Positions 55,592 to 64,000 of a DNA stretch of 64,000 nucleotides are shown piece after piece (position 1 is the stretch's first letter; each line of letters starts with the position of its first letter). Below the pieces are notes generated by a model. That model had not been told where the DNA came from. It did no database searches and worked only from the letters and a program-made list of their open reading frames with translations. Source of the DNA: Periplaneta americana (Eukaryota; Arthropoda; Insecta; Blattodea; Blattidae); NCBI RefSeq assembly GCF_040183065.1, contig NC_091119.1, positions 206,876,298 through 206,940,297 on the forward strand, read 5' to 3'. The position numbers and the translations under genes were made by a program.

Positions 55592-57334
55592 AAGTAACAT
55601 TGAAGATGAGCACGGATTGAGTAAACAGAATTTCTATCATTCTGTGAGGTTTTACCCTCCCCTCGAAGCCCGACATTCAAATGCGGGTGTTATGTGGAGC
55701 CCATATCAACCCAATCCCGCACATTGCAATTTATCTTAGCTGTATGGAAGTTCGGAACTTTTGGAAAGCGTGACAAGTTTTTCCAATAAGGGGGCTCAAC
55801 TTTAAGTTCTGTTCAACTAACTGTTAATGGCACAATCAGTTCGTTTCCATATTGTTACACTGCGTATCTTAGTGTATGTTAAATACAGGGAGATCCATGT
55901 AGCAATCAAAATATACGAAAAGCTATTTACTGATGTAGCCCAGGAATGCATAAGAAACAGCATGTGAACGATCTTCGATCACTTCCCGTCCCAACCGTTT
56001 TCTCTGGCAAATTCTCGTTTTACGTCTGTGAAAAGTTGTGCAAAATATAAAAAAGAACTGAATAATTAATACAACATGAAAATTTCTGTTAGTCTAGCTT
56101 CTCAGAGCCATTTTCTCCTCTTTGTGTTTACATATATTCGTGTTTGTGTTTGCTGTAGTGCAAATTAAACAACATCAAGTGTAAGTAAAGTTAAGATAAA
56201 GGTCAGAAATTCACATTGAAATAAAAATAACCAAATGTTTACGCTCTAAGTTCCACAACATGTAGGAGTAAAGTGCTCAGGTTCTCGAAGGCATTAAGTC
56301 TACTTTAATACTGTGCGTGATTTTATATTTCCATATTACAGTATATTACGAGAGTCAATTATCCAAAGAGATGAGAAAGGCTTGATATTTGAATAAGACC
56401 ATTTCGAGAATAATAAATACATAATTAATTAAAAGATGATATAATTACAATAATAACAAATAAGATATTTAAGTAGCTAACTTAATATATTTTGTGCGAG
56501 ATCGTGCTTATTTGCTTGGTTTCCGCACAAAACCAATCCGCCGAAAGTCTAAAATTCCACATTCAGTATTCCCAACCTAACACACATAACAATTTCCCTC
56601 TTCTTATCGCTTAAGTGACATATTGATATTACTGCTTTAGGCTTTTACCATATTATTTTTAGCGACGTTCAATATAGTAATAATTATAAATTGAAAACTT
56701 ACCACTGCAATTTCACCTAAATTGCAATGTTAATTATTGTTTTTAAATATTTGCAAAAATTGAGTAAACCCTACAACTCCACTAAAGTTACTGCATTCGT
56801 GATGCAAGTAACATTAAGAAAGCCGTGAAAAAATCCACAACATTCCAGACTCATCATAAACTGGGGGAAAAAAAAGACAGATGTATATCACGGCCTGCTG
56901 GAGTATAGTAAACACAGAAAACATTTTAAAGCAACAATGTTGAAGATAGATATTTTTGTTTTGCAAATTTGCCGTCATTGAACAGAAACCAAGATGGAGA
57001 TTTCATTGCAACTAATTAGAAATTCCTCTTTCAGGTATGTAATAAACGATCTTCGCACAAAATAATGTACGATACACGAGCGGTATGTTTTCTTTCAATT
57101 GTCGGAAATTAAAAAAGCTCAACTACGTTTCGCTTTTTCAAACTTTTCCTCGAACATGAAAACTTCAACATACCGCTCTTGTAACGCATATTACTATTAT
57201 TGGCCTGTCTTGGCCTTATGCAACATCAAATTCATGGGTAAACACTTGACAATAGCTGTAGAATTAATCATAGCATAATCATTTCCGGATAGCTAATGCA
57301 TTGAAGGAAAAACATAGTATCTTTATTCATTGCC

Positions 57335-57336
<2 letters not shown>
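55592..57336. other. No gene recognised; small inverted repeat 57074-57185
   Basis: Mostly AT-rich unique-looking DNA. ACACGAGCGGTATGTT near 57074 and AACATACCGCTCTTGT near 57168 form inverted ends about 110 bp apart, perhaps a small MITE. Confidence 0.4.

Positions 57337-57395
<59 letters not shown>
57337..57395 (+). repeat. (AAT)n array at the 5' edge of LINE-B copy 1
   Basis: Uniform AAT units ending in AATAAAGG, where the LINE-B frame opens. Confidence 0.93.
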
Positions 57396-57396
<1 letters not shown>

Positions 57397-58275
57397 GGTC
57401 CAGTGTTAAAATAAATAGCTGTATATCCGAAAGAAAATTAGTTAATAATGCAGTTCGACAAGGTTGTCCACTATCACCAACTTCATTTAATATTTATCTA
57501 AATGAAATTATTTTAAAATGGAACCAAATCTACACATCAGGAATCAAAATAACCAGTGCTCTAACATTAAATACCTTACTCTTTGCCGATGATCAAGTCA
57601 TAATTTCCAATTCAGAGGATAATTTACAAAGAGGATTGTATACATTAAATAAAATATTAAAATATTTTGGGATGGAAATTTCAGCACAAAAATCAAAAGT
57701 AATGGCATTTTTAGGGCAAGACCCAGTCAGAAGTAAGATAATACACAATAACCAATGCCTCGAACAAGTGCAAAATTTCAATTATCTGGGTTGTGAAATA
57801 TCTTATCAAAATGAAAAAGATGTGAACAAGAAAATTACCAAATTTACACAAATTCTAGGAATAATAAACAATGCATTAAAAGCTAAATTAGTACAAAAAT
57901 CTACAAGAATAAAAATATATAATACACTAGCATTACCCTCCCTTTTATACGGAAGCGAGATTTGGACATTAAAGAAAAAAGACATGAACAGAATCAAAGC
58001 AACGGAAATGAAATTTTTGAGGACAGCAGGATATACTCTTTTAGACCGAAAAGGAATTAAGAAATTTTAGAACAATAGAAGTATAGTCAGTAGAAGAAAA
58101 AATCAACAGATACAAATTAAATTGGCTAGATCATGTAAGAAGAATGGAAAATTCAAGAATCCCAAAAATTGTGATGCAGTATAAACCTAGAGGACATCGT
58201 CGACCAGGAAGACCTTTTAGAAGACTGCTAGATGGGGCCGAAACAGGTCTACAGAGGCCTAATTCGTGAAGGATG
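57396..58275 (+). mobile_element. LINE-B copy 1, RT core and C-terminus
   Basis: The frame is open from 57396 to a TAG at 58068-58070. It contains VRQGCPLSPTSFNIYLNEII (RT block B), TLLFADDQVIISNSEDNLQ (FADD catalytic box), NYLGCEISYQNEKDVNK and LYGSEIWTLKKKDMNRI. A frameshift follows; the rest gives INRYKLNWLDHVRRMENSRI and HRRPGRPFRRLLDGAETGLQ. The N-terminal endonuclease is missing. The RT core is uninterrupted, so the copy is fairly young. Confidence 0.88.
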
Positions 58276-59071
58276 AGGATTATAAAGGTCCAATTGATTA
58301 GCTGTACAATAGTTCCTAATTGAATTAAGTGAACCCAATGCTAGTTACTGGACATCATTGATGCTGCTCCAATTATTTTCAATGATCGTATACTTCTTTT
58401 GTTGTCTATCGCTAATATTGCCATTCTTCTGAACTAAATCCATTCTGTGCTTTGCTAGGTATGACACTACTTAATACAAAGTTGGACATCTTACCGATAA
58501 CGGTCATACATAGAAGTTCGGGATTTCAACTCACGACTTCCACGCAGCGTCAAACTTGCTCAACTAAGTACGCCTATCACAGCCAACGTCTTTGTTTAAA
58601 GTGTACCTGTTCCTATAGAACTTGAGACCTCAGACGCCTCCATTAGTATTTATATCGGCAAGAACTTGTGGCAGAGTTTCCGAGCAGCAAAATTCTCCTG
58701 GCGGGGATATGGCTCATTACAATTAATCATTAGTCAAAACTGTTACTACGTAGTGAACTTGATAATGATAAAACTTATAGCACTGAATTTATTACCTGTT
58801 AGATAAAGCAAATTAACTTCAAGAGGTAACACCTACTCCGAGAAGCGTCTTTTGTTCTGGGTGACGCAGAGAAGTTAAGATAACTGATGTTTTTTTCATC
58901 TGATGCATAGTAGCATTACGTCTGCCCTAAATATGAAATTACCTTCTAAAACGAGTTAGATGCGCTTTTAGAATTTTTACTAAACGTGACCCACGTACGT
59001 AATAGCTACAATCTACTTTGACATTGCACGCGAGCTAGAGCCGTGAGTTCGTATACCAGCGAGGACATTTG
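58276..59071. other. No gene recognised; possible SINE scrap near 58520
   Basis: The minus strand near 58510-58600 has GTGAGTTGAAATCCCG, a box B-like motif, within tRNA-like text. Too decayed for a firm call. Confidence 0.3.
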
Positions 59072-59176
59072 TGATTATAATTGTAATTGTATTCTTAATA
59101 TTGTAGTTGTAATCCCCTGGTAGAGGGGATGATGGCCTTATCTCTACCAGGTAAAATAAATAAATAAATAAATAAA
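59072..59176 (+). mobile_element. LINE-I-type 3' scrap with (AAAT)n tail
   Basis: Matches 53985-54085 closely (ATTATAATTGTAATTGTATT, then CCCCTGGTAGAGGGG) but has lost the 5' arm of the terminal hairpin (GGGGATGATGGCC). The tail is (AAAT)n. Confidence 0.75.
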
Positions 59177-59680
59177 TTTTCCAGGATCCGCTTGGAAGGA
59201 AATTAGACTATAGAATTAATGCGCATGCATTCATCGTTAAAATTACAATGGAACTTATCGTTTTTGTTAGTGGATTGAGCCAGGTACATAGATTATATTT
59301 TTTTAACAAATTTGGAACGATATTAGCACTTTATGTCCAGTCTACAATTATTTATAGTTCCGTTTCACATATAATTGTATTACGTGATCATGTTTTTCGA
59401 GTATATATCATTTGACTTTTGGTTTCGTATATAGTCCTAAATAACAGCCAATCAGCACCCTTGCTCAGTCGTCCTGATTACCATTACGTAAGAGCCCAAC
59501 AGAGTAGATGATGGAACCTGTCTATGTACTCCCGAAACGTTGCAAATGTCAAGTTCCAGGACATGGTAGAATATCCAAACACCAATTCTGATTCATTTCT
59601 TTGTTACCCATATTGTAGAACTAACTTTTTAGTATATTAAAGATATTTTTATTAATTTATCCTATCTGTAATATTGAAAA
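59177..59680. other. No gene recognised
   Basis: AT-rich sequence; no match. Confidence 0.35.
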
Positions 59681-59705
59681 TTAATATTTGAGGAGAAAAA
59701 TTCGC

Positions 59706-59765
59706 TCCGGTGCCTGAGTCCTTGGTTCTACGTACCAAGCGCTCTAACCACTGAGCTACGCCGAA
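59706..59765 (-). other. tRNA-like sequence without T-arm
   Basis: Acceptor, D-arm and anticodon-like arm are present; the GGGTTCGA block is missing, so box B of a polymerase III promoter is gone. Confidence 0.65.
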
Positions 59766-59898
59766 TTCAATCCACAGCACGGAACCGAACCTTCCTCCTC
59801 ATCTTCTCATAGCTAGTAGTGCATATTTCTGTACAGATTACTGTGCACTTAACTGCGGAATCCTGGCCAAACAAGTCACTCAACTGAGTGCGCTCCTA

Positions 59899-59899
<1 letters not shown>

Positions 59900-59942
<43 letters not shown>

Positions 59943-59986
59943 GCTTTATTTAACCTGGCAGAGTTAAGGCCGTAAGGCCTTCTCTT
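59900..59986 (-). mobile_element. LINE-I 3' end with (TAA)n tail inserted in copy 2
   Basis: The minus strand reads GAGAAGGCCTTACGGCCTTA, a hairpin, then ACTCTGCCAGGTTAAATAAA and (TTA)n. It splits the palindromic element's TATAATGGCAG motif. About 45 bp of LINE plus tail. Confidence 0.75.
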
Positions 59987-60094
59987 AACGGCAGTTTACA
60001 TTGGACATATACGTCAACATATGTACCTAACTTGGAGTCAGGCTAAAAGGGAAACATTCACTGAGGAAGGTTCGGTCCGGTGCTGTGGATTGAA

Positions 60095-60165
60095 TTCGGC
60101 GTAGCTCAGTGGTTAGAGCGCTTGGTACGTAGAACCAAAGACCCGGGTTCGATCCCGGCGCCGGA
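60095..60165 (+). other. tRNA-like cloverleaf, right arm of copy 2
   Basis: The acceptor TTCGGCG pairs with CGCCGGA; D-arm GCTCAGTGGTTAGAGC; T-arm CCGGGTTCGATCCCGG (loop one base short). The anticodon arm CTTGGTACGTAGAACCAAAG is long. Polymerase III boxes are intact. Confidence 0.7.
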
Positions 60166-60190
60166 GAGAATTTTTCTCCTCAAATATTAA

Positions 60191-60943
60191 CCAACTTTTT
60201 AGGTTAGGTATGTCTGGTGATTTAATTCATAAACAAATTAAAGAACAGTGAGCTCAACGAATCATCTTGCATAAACCTTTCTTTTCACTGGGATTTTCCA
60301 GGATAATTTTCCTTCAGATTTCATTAGGGTTCGAACTCCGGTATTAGCAGCTTCACCTTCACCACCTTGACAAGCAATCGGTGGTGTTAATCGCTTCTTC
60401 CTCTGCCAGTGAAGTTACGTGCGGGATAACAGTAGTTTCAGTTCATACTTCATATCGCACAATTCGAAGTTTCTCTTCATCTGCCTTTCGTTTTAATCCG
60501 CACTTACAACACCTGTTCTTCTCTGTCCTCTTGTAAGATTTCCGAATGAACTCTTCTTCTCCGCGTGTACTTTATATTTATGTTTATCTTTCTCTCTCTA
60601 CACTGTGGCTATTGTTGTCTCCTCAGATTACGGGTTCTAATTAAGGAACCCAAGTAAAGGAGGGGGTTGGCGCCTGGATAGCACCTTCACTTAGAAGACA
60701 TTCTACTCAACTTCCAGCTTAAACGGACTGAAAGGAGAAAGAACTACACTGAGATAATTACCTGTTCGTCCACGTCAAAATCTCACTCTGGAGGTAGCGA
60801 AATGGGCCAGCATGGTTTGCTGTAATCCATCCAGCCCAAGAGTGAAAATTTGGGTCAAATGCACGTGTTGTAATGTCTCATGGTTGGCCACCTAGCACAG
60901 TACAACTCTCGGCATAAAAGAATATAGTTCGACACATATTTTA
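60191..60943. other. No gene recognised; possible SINE 60275-60410
   Basis: GGGTTCGAACTCC (60328-60340) is a box B on the minus strand. The rest is unassigned. Confidence 0.3.
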
Positions 60944-63255
60944 TATATAAAATTAAAAGTAAATAACACTTTAAGCAAGGAAGCTAGAACAATAAATCAA
61001 GGAGTAAAGCAAGGCTGCCCAATGTCACCCACCTTATTTAATATTCATATAAATAACATTACCAAAAACTGGGAAGACGAATTGCTCACAAATTTTATTT
61101 ATTTATTTTATTTATTTGAATTTAAATATACAGAATAAAGAATATAATTACAAAACAAACAAGAGAAATAGAAATAAAATAATACAAGCAATATAAAAAG
61201 AAGATACAGTAGTATTAACAAAATTTGAGACCGAATGAGCAGCGTTCGTGCTTGGTCGAAGTTCAGATATAATATTAAAATAAAAAATAATAATATAAAT
61301 AAACAAGTAAAATAAAATAGGAACTAAAATATAATTACAGCGGCAATGGAATTATATAATATAATATTAACACTAGAGAAGAATAATATCGCACGTGAAA
61401 AGTAGGACTAATATATATTTCAAAATTATAGAATACAAATATAATATAGGTTGATTAATTCATACACATAGGCTATAAATTTATTTAATCAAATTGAAGA
61501 TATTAACACGTTTCTAATTTTCTTGTTATATGTTAGTGGGTTACATGTTAGAAGTTCTGGGTGTAATTTAGTTAAAGCATTGTACAACCGAGGGACAAAA
61601 TTTATGCTATGCTTTAGACCAGCAGATGTGAGACATTTAGGTTCTACTAATGTTGAATTAATATTTCGTCTTGTGTCATAATTGTGTGTCTGTAATACAA
61701 ACTTATTACGATTTTTATGATACAATTTTAACAGCGTATACTTATAAATTTGTTCAATATTAAATACATTAAATTCAGAATAAATTAATTTAGTTGGATA
61801 ATCGAAACGTTTCTTCAAACAAATTTTAATTATTTGTTTTTGTAGTCAATTTAATGGACTAAGATTAATTTTTGTACTTCCACCCCAAACAATTATACCA
61901 TATTGAATGATAGACTGAATAATGGCCAAATAAACATTTCGTAGAACTCTAATAGGTAAGTAGCATCGAAGATTAACGAATTTATAAATTGTTTTACGAA
62001 GCCTCTTACAAAGATAAGTAATGTGATGAGGCCATTTTAAATTCTGATCAATAATGATACCCAGATATTTGACATACGTGGCTTCTTTCAAAGGTGGACA
62101 ATTACAACTTTTGGGATCTAAACAATTTTCACTGTGTATTATTAGTCTATATTTATCGCTAAATTTTAAATTTTGAACACTGGCAGCTGTTAACGAAAAT
62201 GGAACTAAAGTTGATTTAGATATATTTAAAGAAAGGAAGTTGGAATTAAGCCATTTTTTAACAATGTTAGCACCTATATTAGCATTTCTATATGCTTCCT
62301 GCCAAGAAAAACCACTGACAATAACTACTGTATCATCCGCATATGAATATATAGATCCATTAAATTTTTCTAAATTTATATTTAGCAGATCATTAACATA
62401 TATTAGAAATAAAATAGGTCCCAAAATTGTTCCTTGCGGTACACCTATATCAATATATTTGTACTCACTAAAGTGATCTTCAATTTTGGTCATTCGCCTT
62501 CTGTTACTAAAATATGATTTTATGATTGACAACTTCCCACTTAACACATTACTTTACGCAGATGATCAGATAATCTTAGCAAATTCTGAAGACAATTTAC
62601 AAAGAGCAATACACAGACTATACAAGATAGCAAAAAATTATAATTTGGAAATCTCTATAAATAAAACCAGAATCATGGCCTTCCAAGGAAAGAATCATGT
62701 AAGATCCAAAATTGCAATCAATAATAATTGTATAGAACAAGTCAACAAATTCAACTATCTTGGCTGCAGTCTTTCTTATATAAACTCCAGGGACGTAGAT
62801 ATTAAACTAGCCAAATTTCAGCAAACTGTTATGAACAATCAAATCAACTCTATTAAAGAAAGTTCGACCAGAAACAATTTTGAAATTCTATACAGTTATG
62901 GCAGTCCCGGCATCATTATATGGATCAGAGACATGGGCATTAACGAAAGGACAACTTCGAAGAATAGAAGCTGCTGAAATGCGATTGCTAAGACCTCTTG
63001 CAGGATATACTCTTTACGACCACAAAAGGAACGCTGACATCCGAACAGAATTGAATATAACCGCCATTACGGATACTATAGAATCTTACCGCAACAACTG
63101 GTATGAACATGTATTAAGAATCCCCAACAATAAGTTACCCAAGAGGCTATTGAACTATACACCTCATGGAAAACGAGACATCGGAAGACCAAGGAAGAGA
63201 TGGAAAGATCAACTTTCTTCTAGAAGCGGAACAGGCCAGGAGGTCTAATCCAAGA
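60944..63255 (+). mobile_element. LINE-B copy 2, split by LINE-C
   Basis: 60950-61098 encodes INQGVKQGCPMSPTLFNIHI and KNWEDELLTN. The frame resumes at 62517 with MIDNFPLNTLLYADDQIILA (YADD box), NYLGCSLSYINSRDVDIKL. A frameshift near 62880 gives LYGSETWALTKGQLRRIEAA, EMRLLRPLAGYTLYDHK and GKRDIGRPRKRWKDQL, ending near 63248. The LINE-C insert with its ATTTTAT duplication explains the gap: removing it with one target copy joins the two halves in frame. Confidence 0.88.
61099..62516 (-). mobile_element. LINE-C, 1418 bp, inserted in LINE-B copy 2
   Basis: Bracketed by ATTTTAT at 61092-61098 and 62517-62523. On the minus strand the frame from 62516 encodes SYFSNRRRM, VPQGTILGPILFLIYVNDLL, SYADDTVVIVSG (YADD box), YVKYLGIIIDQNLKWPHHI and YGIIVWGGSTKINLSPLN. 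It meets a TGA at 61846-61848 and continues in the same frame as LQKQIIKICLKKRFDYPTKL to a stop near 61489. The 3' UTR matches 17507-17955. The tail is (TTTA)n on plus. Jockey/CR1-like RT with one nonsense codon. A young insertion. Confidence 0.9.
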
Positions 63256-63299
63256 CTGCTATTGATGACATATTTTATATTCTATCAGAAAAATTGTTC
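63256..63299. other. Short spacer after LINE-B copy 2
   Basis: AT-rich, between the LINE end and the tRNA-like sequence; may be part of the same SINE. Confidence 0.35.
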
Positions 63300-63368
63300 A
63301 GGGACCGAGTATCGAACCCTGGACCTTTGGCTGAGCGCGCCAACGCTCTACCGACTGAGCTACCCAAG
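63300..63368 (-). mobile_element. tRNA-like SINE head or pseudo-tRNA
   Basis: The minus strand has GGGTAGCTCAGTCGGTAGAG (box A), TTGGCGCGCTCAGCCAA (five-pair anticodon-like stem with 7-base loop, C instead of U at position 33) and AGGGTTCGATACTCGG (box B, T-stem with mismatches). A functional tRNA is unlikely. A SINE body may continue to the left. Confidence 0.55.
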
Positions 63369-64000
63369 AACTCTACCAGACCCAGGCTCAATTATTCCCT
63401 TTATATCCACATACTTCAAGTGGGTTGCCATGACGACAGAGACCCAGCACTGAGTGCACATCAAGCTCCGTGTGACTTAAATTCGCGGTTTCCTGTTAAC
63501 TAACAGTGACGTGTATTATACAAATATGACTTTCACCTGAAATTTCCCCTTGAAATTGTTCATGTCAGTTTATAGCGAGCTATACCTGAAAGCTAGCTTT
63601 GTATTTACATTCTACCGTTTATTTTTTTTATTTCCTAATAATTCTATGTTAAATAAATAATGATATTTTAATTCCAAACGTATTTACCATGAGATTACAT
63701 AATTAAAAAGCTATCAATCAGTAACTGATAAATACAGCCATAGACAAATACATTAGAAGACTTTCAACTCAATGTATACGAATAAGAGACTACTGCAATA
63801 AATCATAAATGAATATTTGTTATTGCAAGTGTTGGCAATATTCGTGACTACATCTCGTGTTGCATACGCTGATCGGTATTACAGATATCTTTTATACCAA
63901 CAATATTACTCAAAAGATAGAAGGCGCAATGATATTATACCAATATTTAAAAGTTTAACAATTAGCATATATTTTTCCATTCTCTTTTTTTAATACTTCT
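63369..64000. other. No gene recognised
   Basis: AT-rich to the window end; no coding or repeat match. Confidence 0.35.

Larger units (their letters stand above)
59685..60186. mobile_element. Palindromic element capped by tRNA-like sequences, copy 2
   Basis: The ends TATTTGAGGAG and CTCCTCAAATA are inverted, with TTAA on both sides (59681-59684 and 60187-60190). The left arm has a minus-strand tRNA-like sequence that lost its T-arm and box B (59706-59765). The right arm keeps a full one (60095-60165). The middle shares GTGCACTTAACTGCGGAATC and CAAACAAGTCACTCAACTGA with copy 1, with the spacer in the opposite orientation. A LINE-I tail (59900-59986) has inserted in the right half. Confidence 0.8.

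Noticed and set aside
1-64000. Bacterial or viral gene cluster
   Set aside because: No operon-like spacing, ribosome binding sites, capsid or replication genes. All recognisable coding relics are from eukaryotic transposable elements.

Overview
This window looks like intergenic or intronic DNA from a large, repeat-rich insect genome. It is AT-rich, has no bacterial-style gene packing, and is almost wall to wall with decayed transposable elements, tRNA-derived SINEs and microsatellites. The recurrent reverse transcriptase (RT) family ending in WAGHVARM / [10 protein letters not shown], and the SINE and mariner types seen here, are ones I associate with cockroach (Blattodea) assemblies, Periplaneta in particular. 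That attribution rests on memory and is an inference. I found no convincing host protein-coding gene, no rRNA and no canonical tRNA gene.

Layout. 1-8.5 kb holds a LINE-A tail, a hAT-like element (1110-4076) with a mariner-type derivative nested in it, a TA-flanked MITE, a mariner pseudogene split by a LINE-B copy, a second mariner element with long inverted ends, and a LINE-I 3' end. 9-12 kb holds a 1.15-kb inverted-repeat element and an RNase H-bearing LINE split by another LINE. 12.5-16.35 kb is a 3.9-kb pentamer satellite with a higher-order period near 106 bp. 16.9-28.5 kb holds a pogo-like element, LINE-H interrupted by LINE-A, a Jockey-like LINE 3' end interrupted by a MITE that carries a (GATAT)n array, a tandem array made from an RT coding segment, a third mariner derivative, a Crypton-type derivative, a Harbinger-type element with a MADF exon, and LINE-G copies. 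28.5-36.9 kb holds LINE-A copies, a palindromic element capped by tRNA-like sequences, a Crypton tyrosine-recombinase fragment, a SINE and a Helitron-like element. 37-46 kb holds LINE-I, two TTAA-flanked MITEs, a 737-bp inverted-repeat element, LINE-D on both strands and a second Harbinger-type copy. 46-64 kb holds more LINE-G and LINE-A copies, one of them between two 309-bp direct repeats, then SINEs, LINE-B, and a second palindromic tRNA-capped element. It ends with a LINE-B copy interrupted by a complete 1.4-kb LINE-C insertion whose excision would restore the reading frame.

How the parts relate. The window is mainly a record of nested insertions: at least twelve host/insert pairs can be read, many with target-site duplications I could find by eye. 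Family names (LINE-A, B, C, D, G, H, I) are local labels. The items most worth a second look are the two palindromic elements whose arms end in tRNA-like cloverleaves, the 309-bp duplication around a LINE fragment, the pentamer satellite, the RT-derived tandem array, and the repeated pairing of LINE fragment ends with trinucleotide microsatellites.
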